In this document: piece by piece, positions 43,572 to 51,092 of the stretch
Layout: each line of letters starts with the position of its first letter
Numbering within the stretch: position 1 is the first letter of the stretch
Assembly: GCA_009740415.1 (NCBI GenBank)
Contig: WOYE01000009.1
Span: forward strand, 868,001 to 932,000
Length of the DNA stretch: 64,000 nt
Origin: Planococcaceae bacterium Storch 2/2-2
GTDB taxonomy: Bacteria > Bacillota > Bacilli > Bacillales_A > Planococcaceae
Reading direction: 5' to 3'
Program-made: the position numbers and the translations under genes
Notes under the pieces: generated by a model
What the model was told of the DNA's origin: nothing
What the model saw: only the letters and a program-made list of their open reading frames with translations
The model's database searches: none

Positions 43572-45462
43572 GGCGATCAAGCTCCCTCGCCTGATCGGTG
43601 ACGTGCGCACGCGACACCTCAAACGATGACAACGAGGCGTACCGATCAAATAAGTCGAGAAGCGGCGAATCGACGAGCTCCCCGTGGTCGAACCGGCCGA
43701 CGATCGGACGTAATGCATCGTCCGAACCGCGCACTTTGCTCAATACCCGTTGGACGATTTGCAAGTCGAGCGCACGACCGCGCGGCAACCGATCCGTATC
43801 GAACGTCGGGATGTTTTGAAGGTACGCGTCGATTTGTCGAACGACACGAGGCCCGATGCCGTGATGCGGCGACAACGTAGCGAGTTGTTCATGCAACGCC
43901 CATAAAAAACGGAGTTCTTCTTCCGACAAGCCGATCGTTTCGGTCGACGCCCGAAACGTATGAAGGGCGATCGGATCCGACGTATAGTCGATCGACTGAC
44001 GCTCACTCGGTAATGCGAGCATATCGAGAAACGGCTGCACTTGAAGCGTCATGACGTTCGCACGGTCGAGCACTTTATCGCTGAACGGATGCGTACTATC
44101 GTCGACATTTACCGTACCGACGAACCGAATATTATCGCCGATTTGCACCGAAGGCGGATAATCGTCCGCATTGCTCAACGTCTCAGCGAGCGACGGATTG
44201 TAAAGCGGTAACTGTCGATCAGACGCATCGAGTTCGAGCAATGATAAAAATTGTGAAAAATAATGTTCGACACGCGCTAAATTCATCTCGTCCAAACAGA
44301 CGATGAACGTTTCTTCCGGTGCGCGTTCTGCTCGCAATAACAATTCGAGAAAACCGGTCTCCGCCGAGCGATATACGCCGTTCATACTGTCAACGAACCC
44401 GATCATATCGGCATCTTCCGTCCACGACGGACTGACGGGTAAAAAGAGAAAATGCGTGTCGGATAAACCGAGACTTTTTCGGTACGTTTGAACGAGTTGC
44501 GATTTGCCTGTACCGCTCATCCCGGCTAAAATCGTCAAGCCACCCGTTTTCAAACACGTATGAAAGTTCAGTAAATCTTCTTCAGCGAACGTCAACTGCC
44601 GGCTCTCAATCAGTCGTTTCCACCGCTCGAACAGGCGGTGTTCCGCCTCTTGACGTGCGAGACCGCGTACTACATACCGTTCCTGTTCACGTCTTTTTTT
44701 CTCGACCGCTTCTCGCTCTTTCGCTGAAATCGTACGTTCCAACGCAGCGAGTTTTTCTTCGTATGTATTCGTTAACGACGCGCGCTCTTTTTTCCACATT
44801 TGTTCGGAATGATGAGCTGTCTGACGCAACGATTCAAACGATTCTTCGATCGCTTTCAACTCGTTCAACGTCATCGACTGCTCTTTTTCAAGACGATTGA
44901 TCTTTTTTTGAAGCCGTTTCACCCGACGTTCTTGCTCGTCCACTTCTTTTTGCAATTGATCGTTCGACGTCGTCAACTGTTCGATCTCTTCTTCGAGCTC
45001 TTCTTCTTGCGTATCGATCGCACGCTCGTACAAGTCGAACATCATTCCGTAGTCGTTGCGACTAAATGCTAAATACGCTCGTTGCCACAACGTCAGTGAC
45101 GCGTCTTTATAAAGCGCTTGCAAGGCGGATTCAAAAGATTCCTCTTCACTCTTCTTTTCTTCCTTCTCTTCTGAAAAATGATTGAAATCGAGGTCGGCTA
45201 AAAAAAGCGGGGCGAATTTTAATGAAATGAACGCCTTCCTCGCTTTCGAATGCGTCAACTGATTGTAAACGTACGGACGTTGCTTTTTAGGAATCGGCCG
45301 ATTCGGAATGTTCACCCGCCCTTTTAACATTCTTCCGAATAGACGTAAATCATCACTCGAACAGCCGTCTAATAACCAATCAAAAAAATCGCTCTCTTGA
45401 ATCGATCGTTCTTTCAGTTGTTCTTCCCAACGTTGTATAGGTGGTCGTTCTTCCTTCATCAT
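43555..45462 (-). CDS. McrB-like AAA+ ATPase/GTPase with N-terminal coiled coil, 635 aa
   Basis: Residues 1-140 form an unrecognised helical domain (QESDFFDWLLDGCSSDDLRL). Residues about 150-275 are a long charged coiled coil. The C-terminal part is an McrB-type AAA+ domain: Walker A AGMSGTGKSQLVQTY (313-327), DADMIGFVDSMNGVYR, Walker B FIVCLDEMNLARVEHYFSQF (386-405) and sensor RFVGTVNVDDSTHPFSDKVLDRANV (446-470). The usual McrB signature MNTADRS is replaced by VNVDDSTHPFSDKVLDRA, as in McrB relatives paired with DUF2357 nucleases. ATG 45462 is used: AAGGATGAGG lies ahead, and the promoter -10 at 45492-45497 excludes the earlier ATG. Likely the motor/sensor of a restriction-type defence system. 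Confidence 0.85.
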   Translation of the reverse strand: MMKEERPPIQRWEEQLKERSIQESDFFDWLLDGCSSDDLRLFGRMLKGRVNIPNRPIPKKQRPYVYNQLTHSKARKAFISLKFAPLFLADLDFNHFSEEKEEKKSEEESFESALQALYKDASLTLWQRAYLAFSRNDYGMMFDLYERAIDTQEEELEEEIEQLTTSNDQLQKEVDEQERRVKRLQKKINRLEKEQSMTLNELKAIEESFESLRQTAHHSEQMWKKERASLTNTYEEKLAALERTISAKEREAVEKKRREQERYVVRGLARQEAEHRLFERWKRLIESRQLTFAEEDLLNFHTCLKTGGLTILAGMSGTGKSQLVQTYRKSLGLSDTHFLFLPVSPSWTEDADMIGFVDSMNGVYRSAETGFLELLLRAERAPEETFIVCLDEMNLARVEHYFSQFLSLLELDASDRQLPLYNPSLAETLSNADDYPPSVQIGDNIRFVGTVNVDDSTHPFSDKVLDRANVMTLQVQPFLDMLALPSERQSIDYTSDPIALHTFRASTETIGLSEEELRFLWALHEQLATLSPHHGIGPRVVRQIDAYLQNIPTFDTDRLPRGRALDLQIVQRVLSKVRGSDDALRPIVGRFDHGELVDSPLLDLFDRYASLSSFEVSRAHVTDQARELDRHGYAF

Positions 45463-45491
45463 GTCCTCATCCTTTATTGTCATTTTCATTC

Positions 45492-45497
45492 ATTATA
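45492..45497 (-). promoter_or_regulatory. -10 element of the McrBC-like unit
   Basis: Reverse-strand TATAAT; no obvious -35. Transcription would start near 45485, just downstream of an in-frame ATG at 45489, which supports the later start codon. Confidence 0.45.
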
Positions 45498-45561
45498 CTA
45501 TAAGCCGAAAGCGCATTCGCTCTCTTTCCACAATTTAGGTTCATTTCAGACGAAAACGACG

Positions 45562-45590
45562 AAAAAGCAGGTGAGCGCACTCACCTGCTT
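45562..45590 (-). terminator. Terminator of the small coiled-coil membrane protein
   Basis: A 10-bp perfect stem AGCAGGTGAG / CTCACCTGCT with a CGCA loop; reverse-strand T5 tract. Confidence 0.88.
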
Positions 45591-45594
45591 TGCA

Positions 45595-45819
45595 TCATTT
45601 GTTCCGTTCTAACTGTTCGACGCGGCGTTCGAGTTGTTCGATCCGCGCGACGAGCGTCTCTTGCGACTCTACTTCTTCTTTCAACTTCTCCGCTTCTGTC
45701 GCTTCATACGCTTTGATCTTCTTCATCGCAAACCGGAAAACGACGACCGCTACGGCGATCGGTCCGAGCAATACGACGAGCAAAATGAGAATGCTAACTC
45801 CTGTTCCTGCTCCTGCCAT
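45595..45819 (-). CDS. Small membrane protein with coiled coil, 74 aa
   Basis: One N-terminal helix (VSILILLVVLLGPIAVAVVVFRFAM) followed by a charged heptad segment KLKEEVESQETLVARIEQLERRVEQLE, the layout of PspB/YtxH-like envelope stress proteins, though there is no firm family match. Ribosome site TAGGTG precedes the ATG, and it has its own terminator. Confidence 0.72.
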   Translation of the reverse strand: MAGAGTGVSILILLVVLLGPIAVAVVVFRFAMKKIKAYEATEAEKLKEEVESQETLVARIEQLERRVEQLERNK

Positions 45820-45877
45820 TTCGTCACCTACTTTACTTAGTGTAAACGTACGTTGTATTTATGAACTTTCGATGAAG

Positions 45878-46780
45878 TTACCGTGACGATTCAACGAGTT
45901 TCCGCCGGTCGCGCGCATGTGCCCATTGAATCAATCCGACGCTCACGATCGCCACACCTCCACCGATGAGCGATAACGTCGGCGGCCATTCTCCGAGCCA
46001 AAGCCATGCGACAACGATCGCTACGACCGGCTCGAAATAGAGAAGACTCGAGATGAGACCCGCCTCGCCTTCTTGCAAAGCGACCGCCCATAACACGTAT
46101 GCAATCGCCGTTGGGAAAATGCCTAAATAGATCGCTGCACCGAGCGCTTCTGCGGTCGCATCACGAACGACCGGTACGACGTCCGGGAGCGCGACTAAAA
46201 ATGGGATCGACCCGAACCATGTGACGTACGCCGTCAATTCGAGCGGACGGTACGTTTTCAAATACGGCTTTTGATAGACGAAAAAAAGGCTCGTCGCAAT
46301 CGCTGCAATGAGTAAATACATCACTTCTTTCGACACGGTGAACGATGCCCCTTCCGCCCCGAACATAATGAGCGCAATGCCGATGAAGCCGATCACGAGA
46401 CCGATCCAGCCGGTGCGGCTCAACCGTTCGTTCAACAAAACGACCGCCAAAATCATCGTGAAAATCGGTGCACTGGCGATGATCATACCCGCCGTTCCAG
46501 CCGAAACGGTCGTCTCTCCGTACGTCACGCCGAAATGGTACACTGTAATCCCGATGAAACCGAGTCCAGCGATGCGCCAAATGTCTGAACGAGCCGGCAA
46601 ACGAAACGACGTGCCTGGCCAACACGCATACAGGGCGAACAGCGCCGAGGCGATGAGAAAACGGACGACGAGTAACGTTCCTGGCGTAAACCCTCCTTCA
46701 AAACTCGCACGGATGGCCGCGAAAGACGAACCCCAAATGAGGACGGTCGCTAGCGCGTATCCGAGTGCTTTTCGTTCCAT
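45878..46780 (-). CDS. EamA-family (DMT) transporter, 300 aa
   Basis: Ten predicted helices in two EamA repeats. The first opens with ALGYALATVLIWGSSFAAIRASFEGG and contains GIAGLGFIGITVYHFGVTYGETTVSAGTAGMIIASAPIF-type pattern; the second closes with SLLYFEPVVAIVVAWLWLGEWPP, the classic EamA end. A metabolite or amino acid exporter is likely; substrate unknown. The ATG at 46780 has AAGGGGGG upstream; the longer upstream frame is antisense to the neighbouring gene. Confidence 0.92.
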   Translation of the reverse strand: MERKALGYALATVLIWGSSFAAIRASFEGGFTPGTLLVVRFLIASALFALYACWPGTSFRLPARSDIWRIAGLGFIGITVYHFGVTYGETTVSAGTAGMIIASAPIFTMILAVVLLNERLSRTGWIGLVIGFIGIALIMFGAEGASFTVSKEVMYLLIAAIATSLFFVYQKPYLKTYRPLELTAYVTWFGSIPFLVALPDVVPVVRDATAEALGAAIYLGIFPTAIAYVLWAVALQEGEAGLISSLLYFEPVVAIVVAWLWLGEWPPTLSLIGGGVAIVSVGLIQWAHARDRRKLVESSR

Positions 46781-46866
46781 CAAATCCCCCCTTTTCTTCC
46801 ATTGTACGAGCGAATCGCTCACTTGGGTAGTCATTTTCGGTATACTAAAGAAAAAGGAGAGATCAT

Positions 46867-47925
46867 ATGCATTCATTGATCGAACGAGCCATTGATGATT
46901 TTTTATTAGAAGATGCGACGTGCGAAACTGTCGAATGGACGGAACGAGCGACAGACGAAGAGACGATTGAATCGTTCGCGACATTGACGTTTGCGAGCGC
47001 AACCGATACCGTAACGTTAACGTATCGATGCGCTGACGACATGTGGGTCGACATGAGACGAACGGGACGCGCCCCATTTCCCGACATGAGCGAACGCCCG
47101 ATGCTTTGTGAAGTACGAGAAGCGCTCAGCGAACGGTTCGGACGTTCCTTCGATTCATACGCCGTCGAAGGCGGATGTTCCATCCAGCACGAAGCTGTTT
47201 TGTATGAGACGATTGACGGTGTACGCACGTACCCGGAACGGACAGCGATCATCGAGTGGGACGAGACCGGTGCGATTACGTACGCGTCCGCTCCGATCGC
47301 GCGCCCGGTCGGTGGCACATTCGACCGCATTCCCCACCGCGTGACGGACGTCGGACCGTTTCTTGTGAGATGGTCTGCTGATGAAACGTTCGTTACGACA
47401 ACACCGATCGTTCAATGGCTCGACGGACGCCTCGCGAACGAACCGTGTCGCCTCGACGTCACACCGAACGACGTCCGAATCGAACCGACGAACGATTGGG
47501 CGTATCGCGTGTTGAGCGACCGAACGACGTGCGAAAACGCGACACGGCAACCGATCCCCCCTCTTGATCGCGACCGACTCACCTCGGTCCTGGCCGGTCT
47601 GACGACGACACCCGATACGTGGTACGTCACACGAACGTACGACTATCCGATGGAAACGATTCGGGCGACGAACGGTCGCTTTTCTTCGGACGTGACGATT
47701 TTTTTACGAGATGATCAAGTCGTCTCGTATACGGTCCGTCCGATGGAACCGATCGATGCGACGCGGCGTACTGAAATCGCTGAAACGTTATGTAATTCGC
47801 TCGAACGAAGACGCGCGTACGTCTTCTGTCCACAAACCGCGTCGTTTCAACCCGCTTACGTGTATGAAAGTACGAAAGCGTACGATACGACGACCGGTCG
47901 TTACGTTTCACGAACGAATCATTAG
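46867..47925 (+). CDS. Hypothetical protein, 352 aa
   Basis: A soluble, acidic protein with clear AAAGGAGAG ahead of the ATG. It has no signal peptide or membrane helix. It contains beta-rich stretches (SFATLTFASATDTVTLTYRC, VTIFLRDDQVVSYTVRPME) and several scattered Cys. I do not recognise the family. It is divergent from the EamA gene and followed at 39 nt by a small membrane protein gene on the same strand. Confidence 0.72.
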   Translation: MHSLIERAIDDFLLEDATCETVEWTERATDEETIESFATLTFASATDTVTLTYRCADDMWVDMRRTGRAPFPDMSERPMLCEVREALSERFGRSFDSYAVEGGCSIQHEAVLYETIDGVRTYPERTAIIEWDETGAITYASAPIARPVGGTFDRIPHRVTDVGPFLVRWSADETFVTTTPIVQWLDGRLANEPCRLDVTPNDVRIEPTNDWAYRVLSDRTTCENATRQPIPPLDRDRLTSVLAGLTTTPDTWYVTRTYDYPMETIRATNGRFSSDVTIFLRDDQVVSYTVRPMEPIDATRRTEIAETLCNSLERRRAYVFCPQTASFQPAYVYESTKAYDTTTGRYVSRTNH

Positions 47926-47964
47926 GGTATCTAACTACAAATGAGGTAAAAGAAGGTGAACGTA

Positions 47965-48213
47965 TTGTCTTTAACATGGGTACTCATTCTCGTCCTCGTC
48001 GCGTTACTCGTCGTCTCGACGTATACCGACAAACAAGTGACAGGTTGGATCGTCGGTGTCGCCTTACTACTCGGTGTCATCGCCGGCTTCAACGCGGTCT
48101 TCTTCCTCGCGAAAATCGCCTGGACGACCGCAAAATGGCTCATCATTCTCGGCTTGCTCGTCTTTTTCGCACTACTGGCAACCGGTTTTTACAAAGTGAT
48201 GGAGCGCAAGTAA
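47965..48213 (+). CDS. Small membrane protein, 82 aa
   Basis: Three closely packed hydrophobic helices (VLILVLVALLVVSTYTD, GWIVGVALLLGVIAGFNAVF, WLIILGLLVFFALLATGF) and a short basic end. TTG at 47965 is chosen because AAGAAGGTG lies 7 nt upstream; GTG at 47956 is the alternative. No family is recognised; small hydrophobic proteins of this sort are often envelope stress components. Confidence 0.65.
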   Translation: MSLTWVLILVLVALLVVSTYTDKQVTGWIVGVALLLGVIAGFNAVFFLAKIAWTTAKWLIILGLLVFFALLATGFYKVMERK

Positions 48214-48236
48214 AAAATAAGACGCACATCAATTGA

Positions 48237-48269
48237 AAACAGACCTCCGTCAACGGGGTCTGTTTTTTC
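48237..48269. terminator. Terminator between convergent genes
   Basis: Stem CAGACC-CCGT / ACGG-GGTCTG with a single unpaired or G-T position and T6 on the plus side and A4 on the minus side. Confidence 0.82.
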
Positions 48270-48273
48270 ATCC

Positions 48274-48693
48274 TTATTTTAAAACGAGCACGGGAATGTG
48301 AGATTCATTCACAATTTTTTGGCTGACGCTACCGAGCACGAGTTTGCTGACCGGATTCAAGCCGCGACTACCGACGATGATGAGATCGGCATGCGACTGT
48401 TCCGCATACGCTAAAATGACTTTCGCTGGCGTACCGCGCAATTTCGTCACTTCATACGTCACACCGTCTTCGTCGAGCATTTCTTCGACCGGATGTAAAT
48501 GTTCTAATACGATCGGATCGTTTTTCAACGACTCGTCTGAACGGAACGCGACCGAACCGAGCTCCTCTTCATCGATGACGTAGACGAGATCGATCACCAT
48601 TTCTTCTAATAGATGCGCTAAGCGAATCGCTTCTTCAACGACGCGGCGCGCATTTTCTGAACCGTCGTAAGCGACGACAACACGTTTATACAT
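48274..48693 (-). CDS. Universal stress protein (UspA family)
   Basis: A 139-residue single-domain Usp. N-terminal YKRVVVAYDGSENARRVVEEAI and the ATP-binding loop HADLIIVGSRGLNPVSKLVLGSVSQKIVN (G-2x-G-9x-G-S) are intact, so it should be an ATP-binding type. ATG at 48693 has AAGGAGG 7 nt upstream; an ATG two codons earlier sits too close to it. Confidence 0.93.
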   Translation of the reverse strand: MYKRVVVAYDGSENARRVVEEAIRLAHLLEEMVIDLVYVIDEEELGSVAFRSDESLKNDPIVLEHLHPVEEMLDEDGVTYEVTKLRGTPAKVILAYAEQSHADLIIVGSRGLNPVSKLVLGSVSQKIVNESHIPVLVLK

Positions 48694-48869
48694 AGCCATT
48701 CCTCCTTATCGTTTCGTTTAGTATACCACGTCTCGCTCCTTCATTCGGTGCCGATTGTACAGCCGACTGAAAAAAGAAAAGGAAGCTTCCCATTTTTAGA
48801 ATAACATTTCCTCATCCACCTATTCCCTACCTAAAACGTAGGAAAAACGAACCTTCTTTCGTTCAATCG

Positions 48870-48895
48870 GTTTCATTTCAAAACGTCGTGGAATA
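48870..48895 (+). promoter_or_regulatory. Probable sigma-B promoter
   Basis: GTTTCA (48870-48875), 14-bp spacer, GGAATA (48890-48895). This fits the general stress consensus GTTTAA-N13-15-GGGTAT with few changes, 40 nt upstream of a known stress-protein family gene. Confidence 0.6.
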
Positions 48896-48934
48896 GTAGG
48901 ACTAGAACGAAATCAAAGAGAGGATTTGATTCAT

Positions 48935-49258
48935 ATGACAAAACGTATTGATGTAGAAAACGTCGTAAAAGCGAAAGAAACGATCGAGGAGCTCGTCCGC
49001 GAAGGGACACATAAAGAAGACATTTACGTGTTCAGTCACGAAACAGATCTCGAAGATAAAATGGCTGAAGTGTTCGGCACAGAAGAAGTCGGCATGAAAG
49101 AACAAGGCGTCCTCAACAAAATTAAAAACATTTTCTCAAAACGTGGCGATGAGCTCCGCGACCAGTTCGAAGCACTCGGTTTATCAGAACAGAGCGCACG
49201 AGAAGCAGAAGAAGTGCTCGACGACGGCCGTCTCGTCATCGTCGTAACGAGCGAATAA
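48935..49258 (+). CDS. General stress protein 17M-like (YflT family)
   Basis: A 107-residue cytoplasmic protein matching the general stress protein 17M family: RIDVENVVKAKETIEELVREGTHKEDIYVFSH, then KIKNIFSKRGDELRDQFEALGLSEQSAREAEEVLDDGRLVIVV. ATG 48935 has GAGAGGAT upstream; the ATG three codons earlier lacks a site. A sigma-B-like promoter lies directly upstream, as expected for this family. The molecular role is unknown. Confidence 0.88.
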   Translation: MTKRIDVENVVKAKETIEELVREGTHKEDIYVFSHETDLEDKMAEVFGTEEVGMKEQGVLNKIKNIFSKRGDELRDQFEALGLSEQSAREAEEVLDDGRLVIVVTSE

Positions 49259-49268
49259 TCGTCAATTC

Positions 49269-49300
49269 CAAAGAGGATCCAACACGGGTCCTCTTTTTTT
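49269..49300 (+). terminator. Terminator of the general stress gene
   Basis: Stem AAAGAGGATCC / GGGTCCTCTTT with a 5-nt loop and a T7 tract. Confidence 0.88.
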
Positions 49301-49307
49301 GCGTACA

Positions 49308-49790
49308 ATGAAAAAGGAGGTGGTTATCGTTCGATTCCTTCCTTTTTTCATCGGATGCGCCATTATTAGTTACGCGTCGAGTATGCCGGCAAGCGACCAA
49401 TCGCTCATCCCGTTGCTCGAACGTCTTTTGCCGAACGAGGCAGGCGCCTCATTCGTCCGCTGGATGCGCATTCCGTATTGGGATACCGTCGTCTCCGTCG
49501 AAGAGCGCGGATTTTATCCATTCGTCGAATTTCTCATTCGAAAAGGGACCCACGTCATGACATTCGGCTTGCTTGCACTAACCGCTCGCTACGCGACGCG
49601 GCATACCGGTTGGGCGCTCGCGCTTACGATCGGTGCCGCCTGCATCGATGAATGGCATCAATCGTTCGTTCCTGGACGAACCGGCTCAGTAGAAGACGTC
49701 GCGGTCGATACGTTCGGTGCTTTGCTCGCACTCGGCGCGTACACATTTCTTCCCCGCAACCGGAAACGAACAAACGACGACTCATCTTAA
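49308..49790 (+). CDS. VanZ-like family membrane protein, about 160 aa
   Basis: Four helices in VanZ arrangement: RFLPFFIGCAIISYASSMPAS at the N terminus, VEFLIRKGTHVMTFGLLAL, then GAACIDEWHQSFVPGRTGSVEDVAVDTFGALLAL, which is the hallmark DExHQxFxxGRxxxxxDVxxNxxG VanZ motif. The start is uncertain: ATG 49308 precedes the AAGGAGG; a GTG right after it would be too close, and a start a few codons later is possible. VanZ proteins alter sensitivity to glycopeptides in some systems, but most members have unknown roles. Confidence 0.8.
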   Translation: MKKEVVIVRFLPFFIGCAIISYASSMPASDQSLIPLLERLLPNEAGASFVRWMRIPYWDTVVSVEERGFYPFVEFLIRKGTHVMTFGLLALTARYATRHTGWALALTIGAACIDEWHQSFVPGRTGSVEDVAVDTFGALLALGAYTFLPRNRKRTNDDSS

Positions 49791-49805
49791 GACGAGTCGT
49801 CGTTT
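49772..49805. terminator. Bidirectional terminator between VanZ-like and AraC genes
   Basis: A 12-bp perfect stem AAACGACGACTC / GAGTCGTCGTTT overlapping the end of the VanZ-like frame. Confidence 0.75.
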
Positions 49806-49825
49806 CATTGTTCTGACAATTTCGA

Positions 49826-50569
49826 TTAAAAACTAACGGACGGGCGCATGACCGGACGTCCTTCTTTTTGCTTTTTTAACTGTTCTTTTACGTATTGAGT
49901 CGGCGTTTTTCCTGTCTCTTTTTTAAATTTGCGACTGAAATAAAATTCATCGTCGTATCCGACCGCATGGGCCGTATCTCGAACGCGCATCCGTTTTCCG
50001 ACGAGCAACTGTTTCGCACGACGAATGCGACAATCCGTCACGTACGTCATGAGCGTCATTCCGTACCGGCGTTTAAACAACTCGTTCAAATGGTTCGGGC
50101 TCATGTAAAATTGATCGGCCATCTGTTGGAGCGTTAACGCTTCGCGGTAATGTTTTTGAACGTAACTTTGCACTTCTTCCATTTGATGAATGCATTGGCG
50201 ATTCCGTTCCATTTTGTTGCGCTCGATTTCTTCTAACAACTGGTACACGCTCGCGTGGTATGAAAACGGTGTGCCTTTCTTTCTCATCGCTTCGATTTGA
50301 GCGAGTTCTTCTTTCCAAACGTTCGGATGCAAATAGACGATCGGCCACGTTAACAACTGTTCGCTTCCTGCAAAATCGTATCCGTAAATGGCGAAAGACG
50401 CACAATCCTCTTCTTTCACAGTCATCGGCAAGCCACGCTCGACGACGTAACATTCTCCTTCACGAAAACGAATGGAATGCGTTTGAAACTGAACGGTCAC
50501 TTTTCCTTCCAATACGATAAACAATCGATTCATCGACGGATCGTCGACGGACACTTTTTCAAAGATCAT
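49826..50569 (-). CDS. AraC family transcriptional regulator, Fur-controlled
   Basis: A 247-residue regulator with an N-terminal cupin-like sensor part (MNRLFIVLEGKVTVQFQTHSIRFREGECYVVERG) and a C-terminal double helix-turn-helix (LTLQQMADQFYMSPNHLNELFKRRYG, RVRDTAHAVGYDDEFYFSRKFKKETGKTPTQYVK). It is the size and layout of siderophore-sensing activators such as Btr, but lacks a fused binding protein. A near-perfect Fur box overlaps its transcription start. No iron uptake genes are in view, so its targets lie elsewhere. Confidence 0.88.
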   Translation of the reverse strand: MIFEKVSVDDPSMNRLFIVLEGKVTVQFQTHSIRFREGECYVVERGLPMTVKEEDCASFAIYGYDFAGSEQLLTWPIVYLHPNVWKEELAQIEAMRKKGTPFSYHASVYQLLEEIERNKMERNRQCIHQMEEVQSYVQKHYREALTLQQMADQFYMSPNHLNELFKRRYGMTLMTYVTDCRIRRAKQLLVGKRMRVRDTAHAVGYDDEFYFSRKFKKETGKTPTQYVKEQLKKQKEGRPVMRPSVSF

Positions 50570-50589
50570 AATTATCTACCCTTTCTTAT

Positions 50590-50642
50590 TGATAACGATT
50601 ATCATTACTGATGATTATAAAGTGAATCGGTTCAAAAATCAA
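50590..50642 (-). promoter_or_regulatory. Sigma-A promoter with Fur box for the AraC gene
   Basis: Reverse strand: -35 TTGATT (50637-50642), 17-bp spacer, -10 TATAAT (50614-50619). TGATAACGATTATCA (50590-50604) matches the 7-1-7 Fur box TGATAATNATTATCA at 13 of 14 fixed positions and covers the region just after +1. Confidence 0.8.
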
Positions 50643-50720
50643 GGTCATTCCATCATTTTTTTATCAATTTTACTCATTTTCGTCCATTCTCCCTATCCAA
50701 TTGATAACTTTTTTCAATTA

Positions 50721-50753
50721 AAAAGGACCCTTTCGTTAGAAAGAGTCCTTTTC
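50721..50753 (-). terminator. Terminator of the 93-aa coiled-coil protein gene
   Basis: Stem AAAGGACCCTTTC with GAAAGAGTCCTTT (one mismatch) and short loop; reverse-strand T5. Confidence 0.82.
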
Positions 50754-50791
50754 ACCTATTTTTTTCTAGTTTCTTTGCAACGTACGGTTTT

Positions 50792-51073
50792 TTATTCCGT
50801 TCGACCGACTGCTTTTTTCAATAAAGCGACGTCTTCTCGCAACGAAGCGATCATTTCACGCACTTTTTCATCTTGAGTCGACGTACTTTCTTTTTTCGGC
50901 AAGATGCCGGCTTGATTCGCAATTAAATGGTCGAGTTTTTGATCGACGTTGCGAAGTAACAATTCAGTCGTTCGGTGTTTCTGTTCGACGAGGGCGAGAC
51001 GCGTTCCCATCGTATGTAACGCATCCATCACTTCCTCGCCTGAAATGATATATTTTTCTTGCTCGTTCGTCAT
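50792..51073 (-). CDS. Hypothetical coiled-coil protein, 93 aa
   Basis: Entirely helical, charged protein (EEVMDALHTMGTRLALVEQKHRTTELLLRNVDQKLDHLIANQ, then DEKVREMIASLREDVALLKKAVG) with heptad spacing in both halves and a linker between. AAGAGGAGA lies before the ATG. It lies 19 nt after the lipoprotein gene upstream and likely shares its transcript. No family is recognised. Confidence 0.72.
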   Translation of the reverse strand: MTNEQEKYIISGEEVMDALHTMGTRLALVEQKHRTTELLLRNVDQKLDHLIANQAGILPKKESTSTQDEKVREMIASLREDVALLKKAVGRTE

Positions 51074-51092
51074 TGATTTCTCCTCTTTTCTC

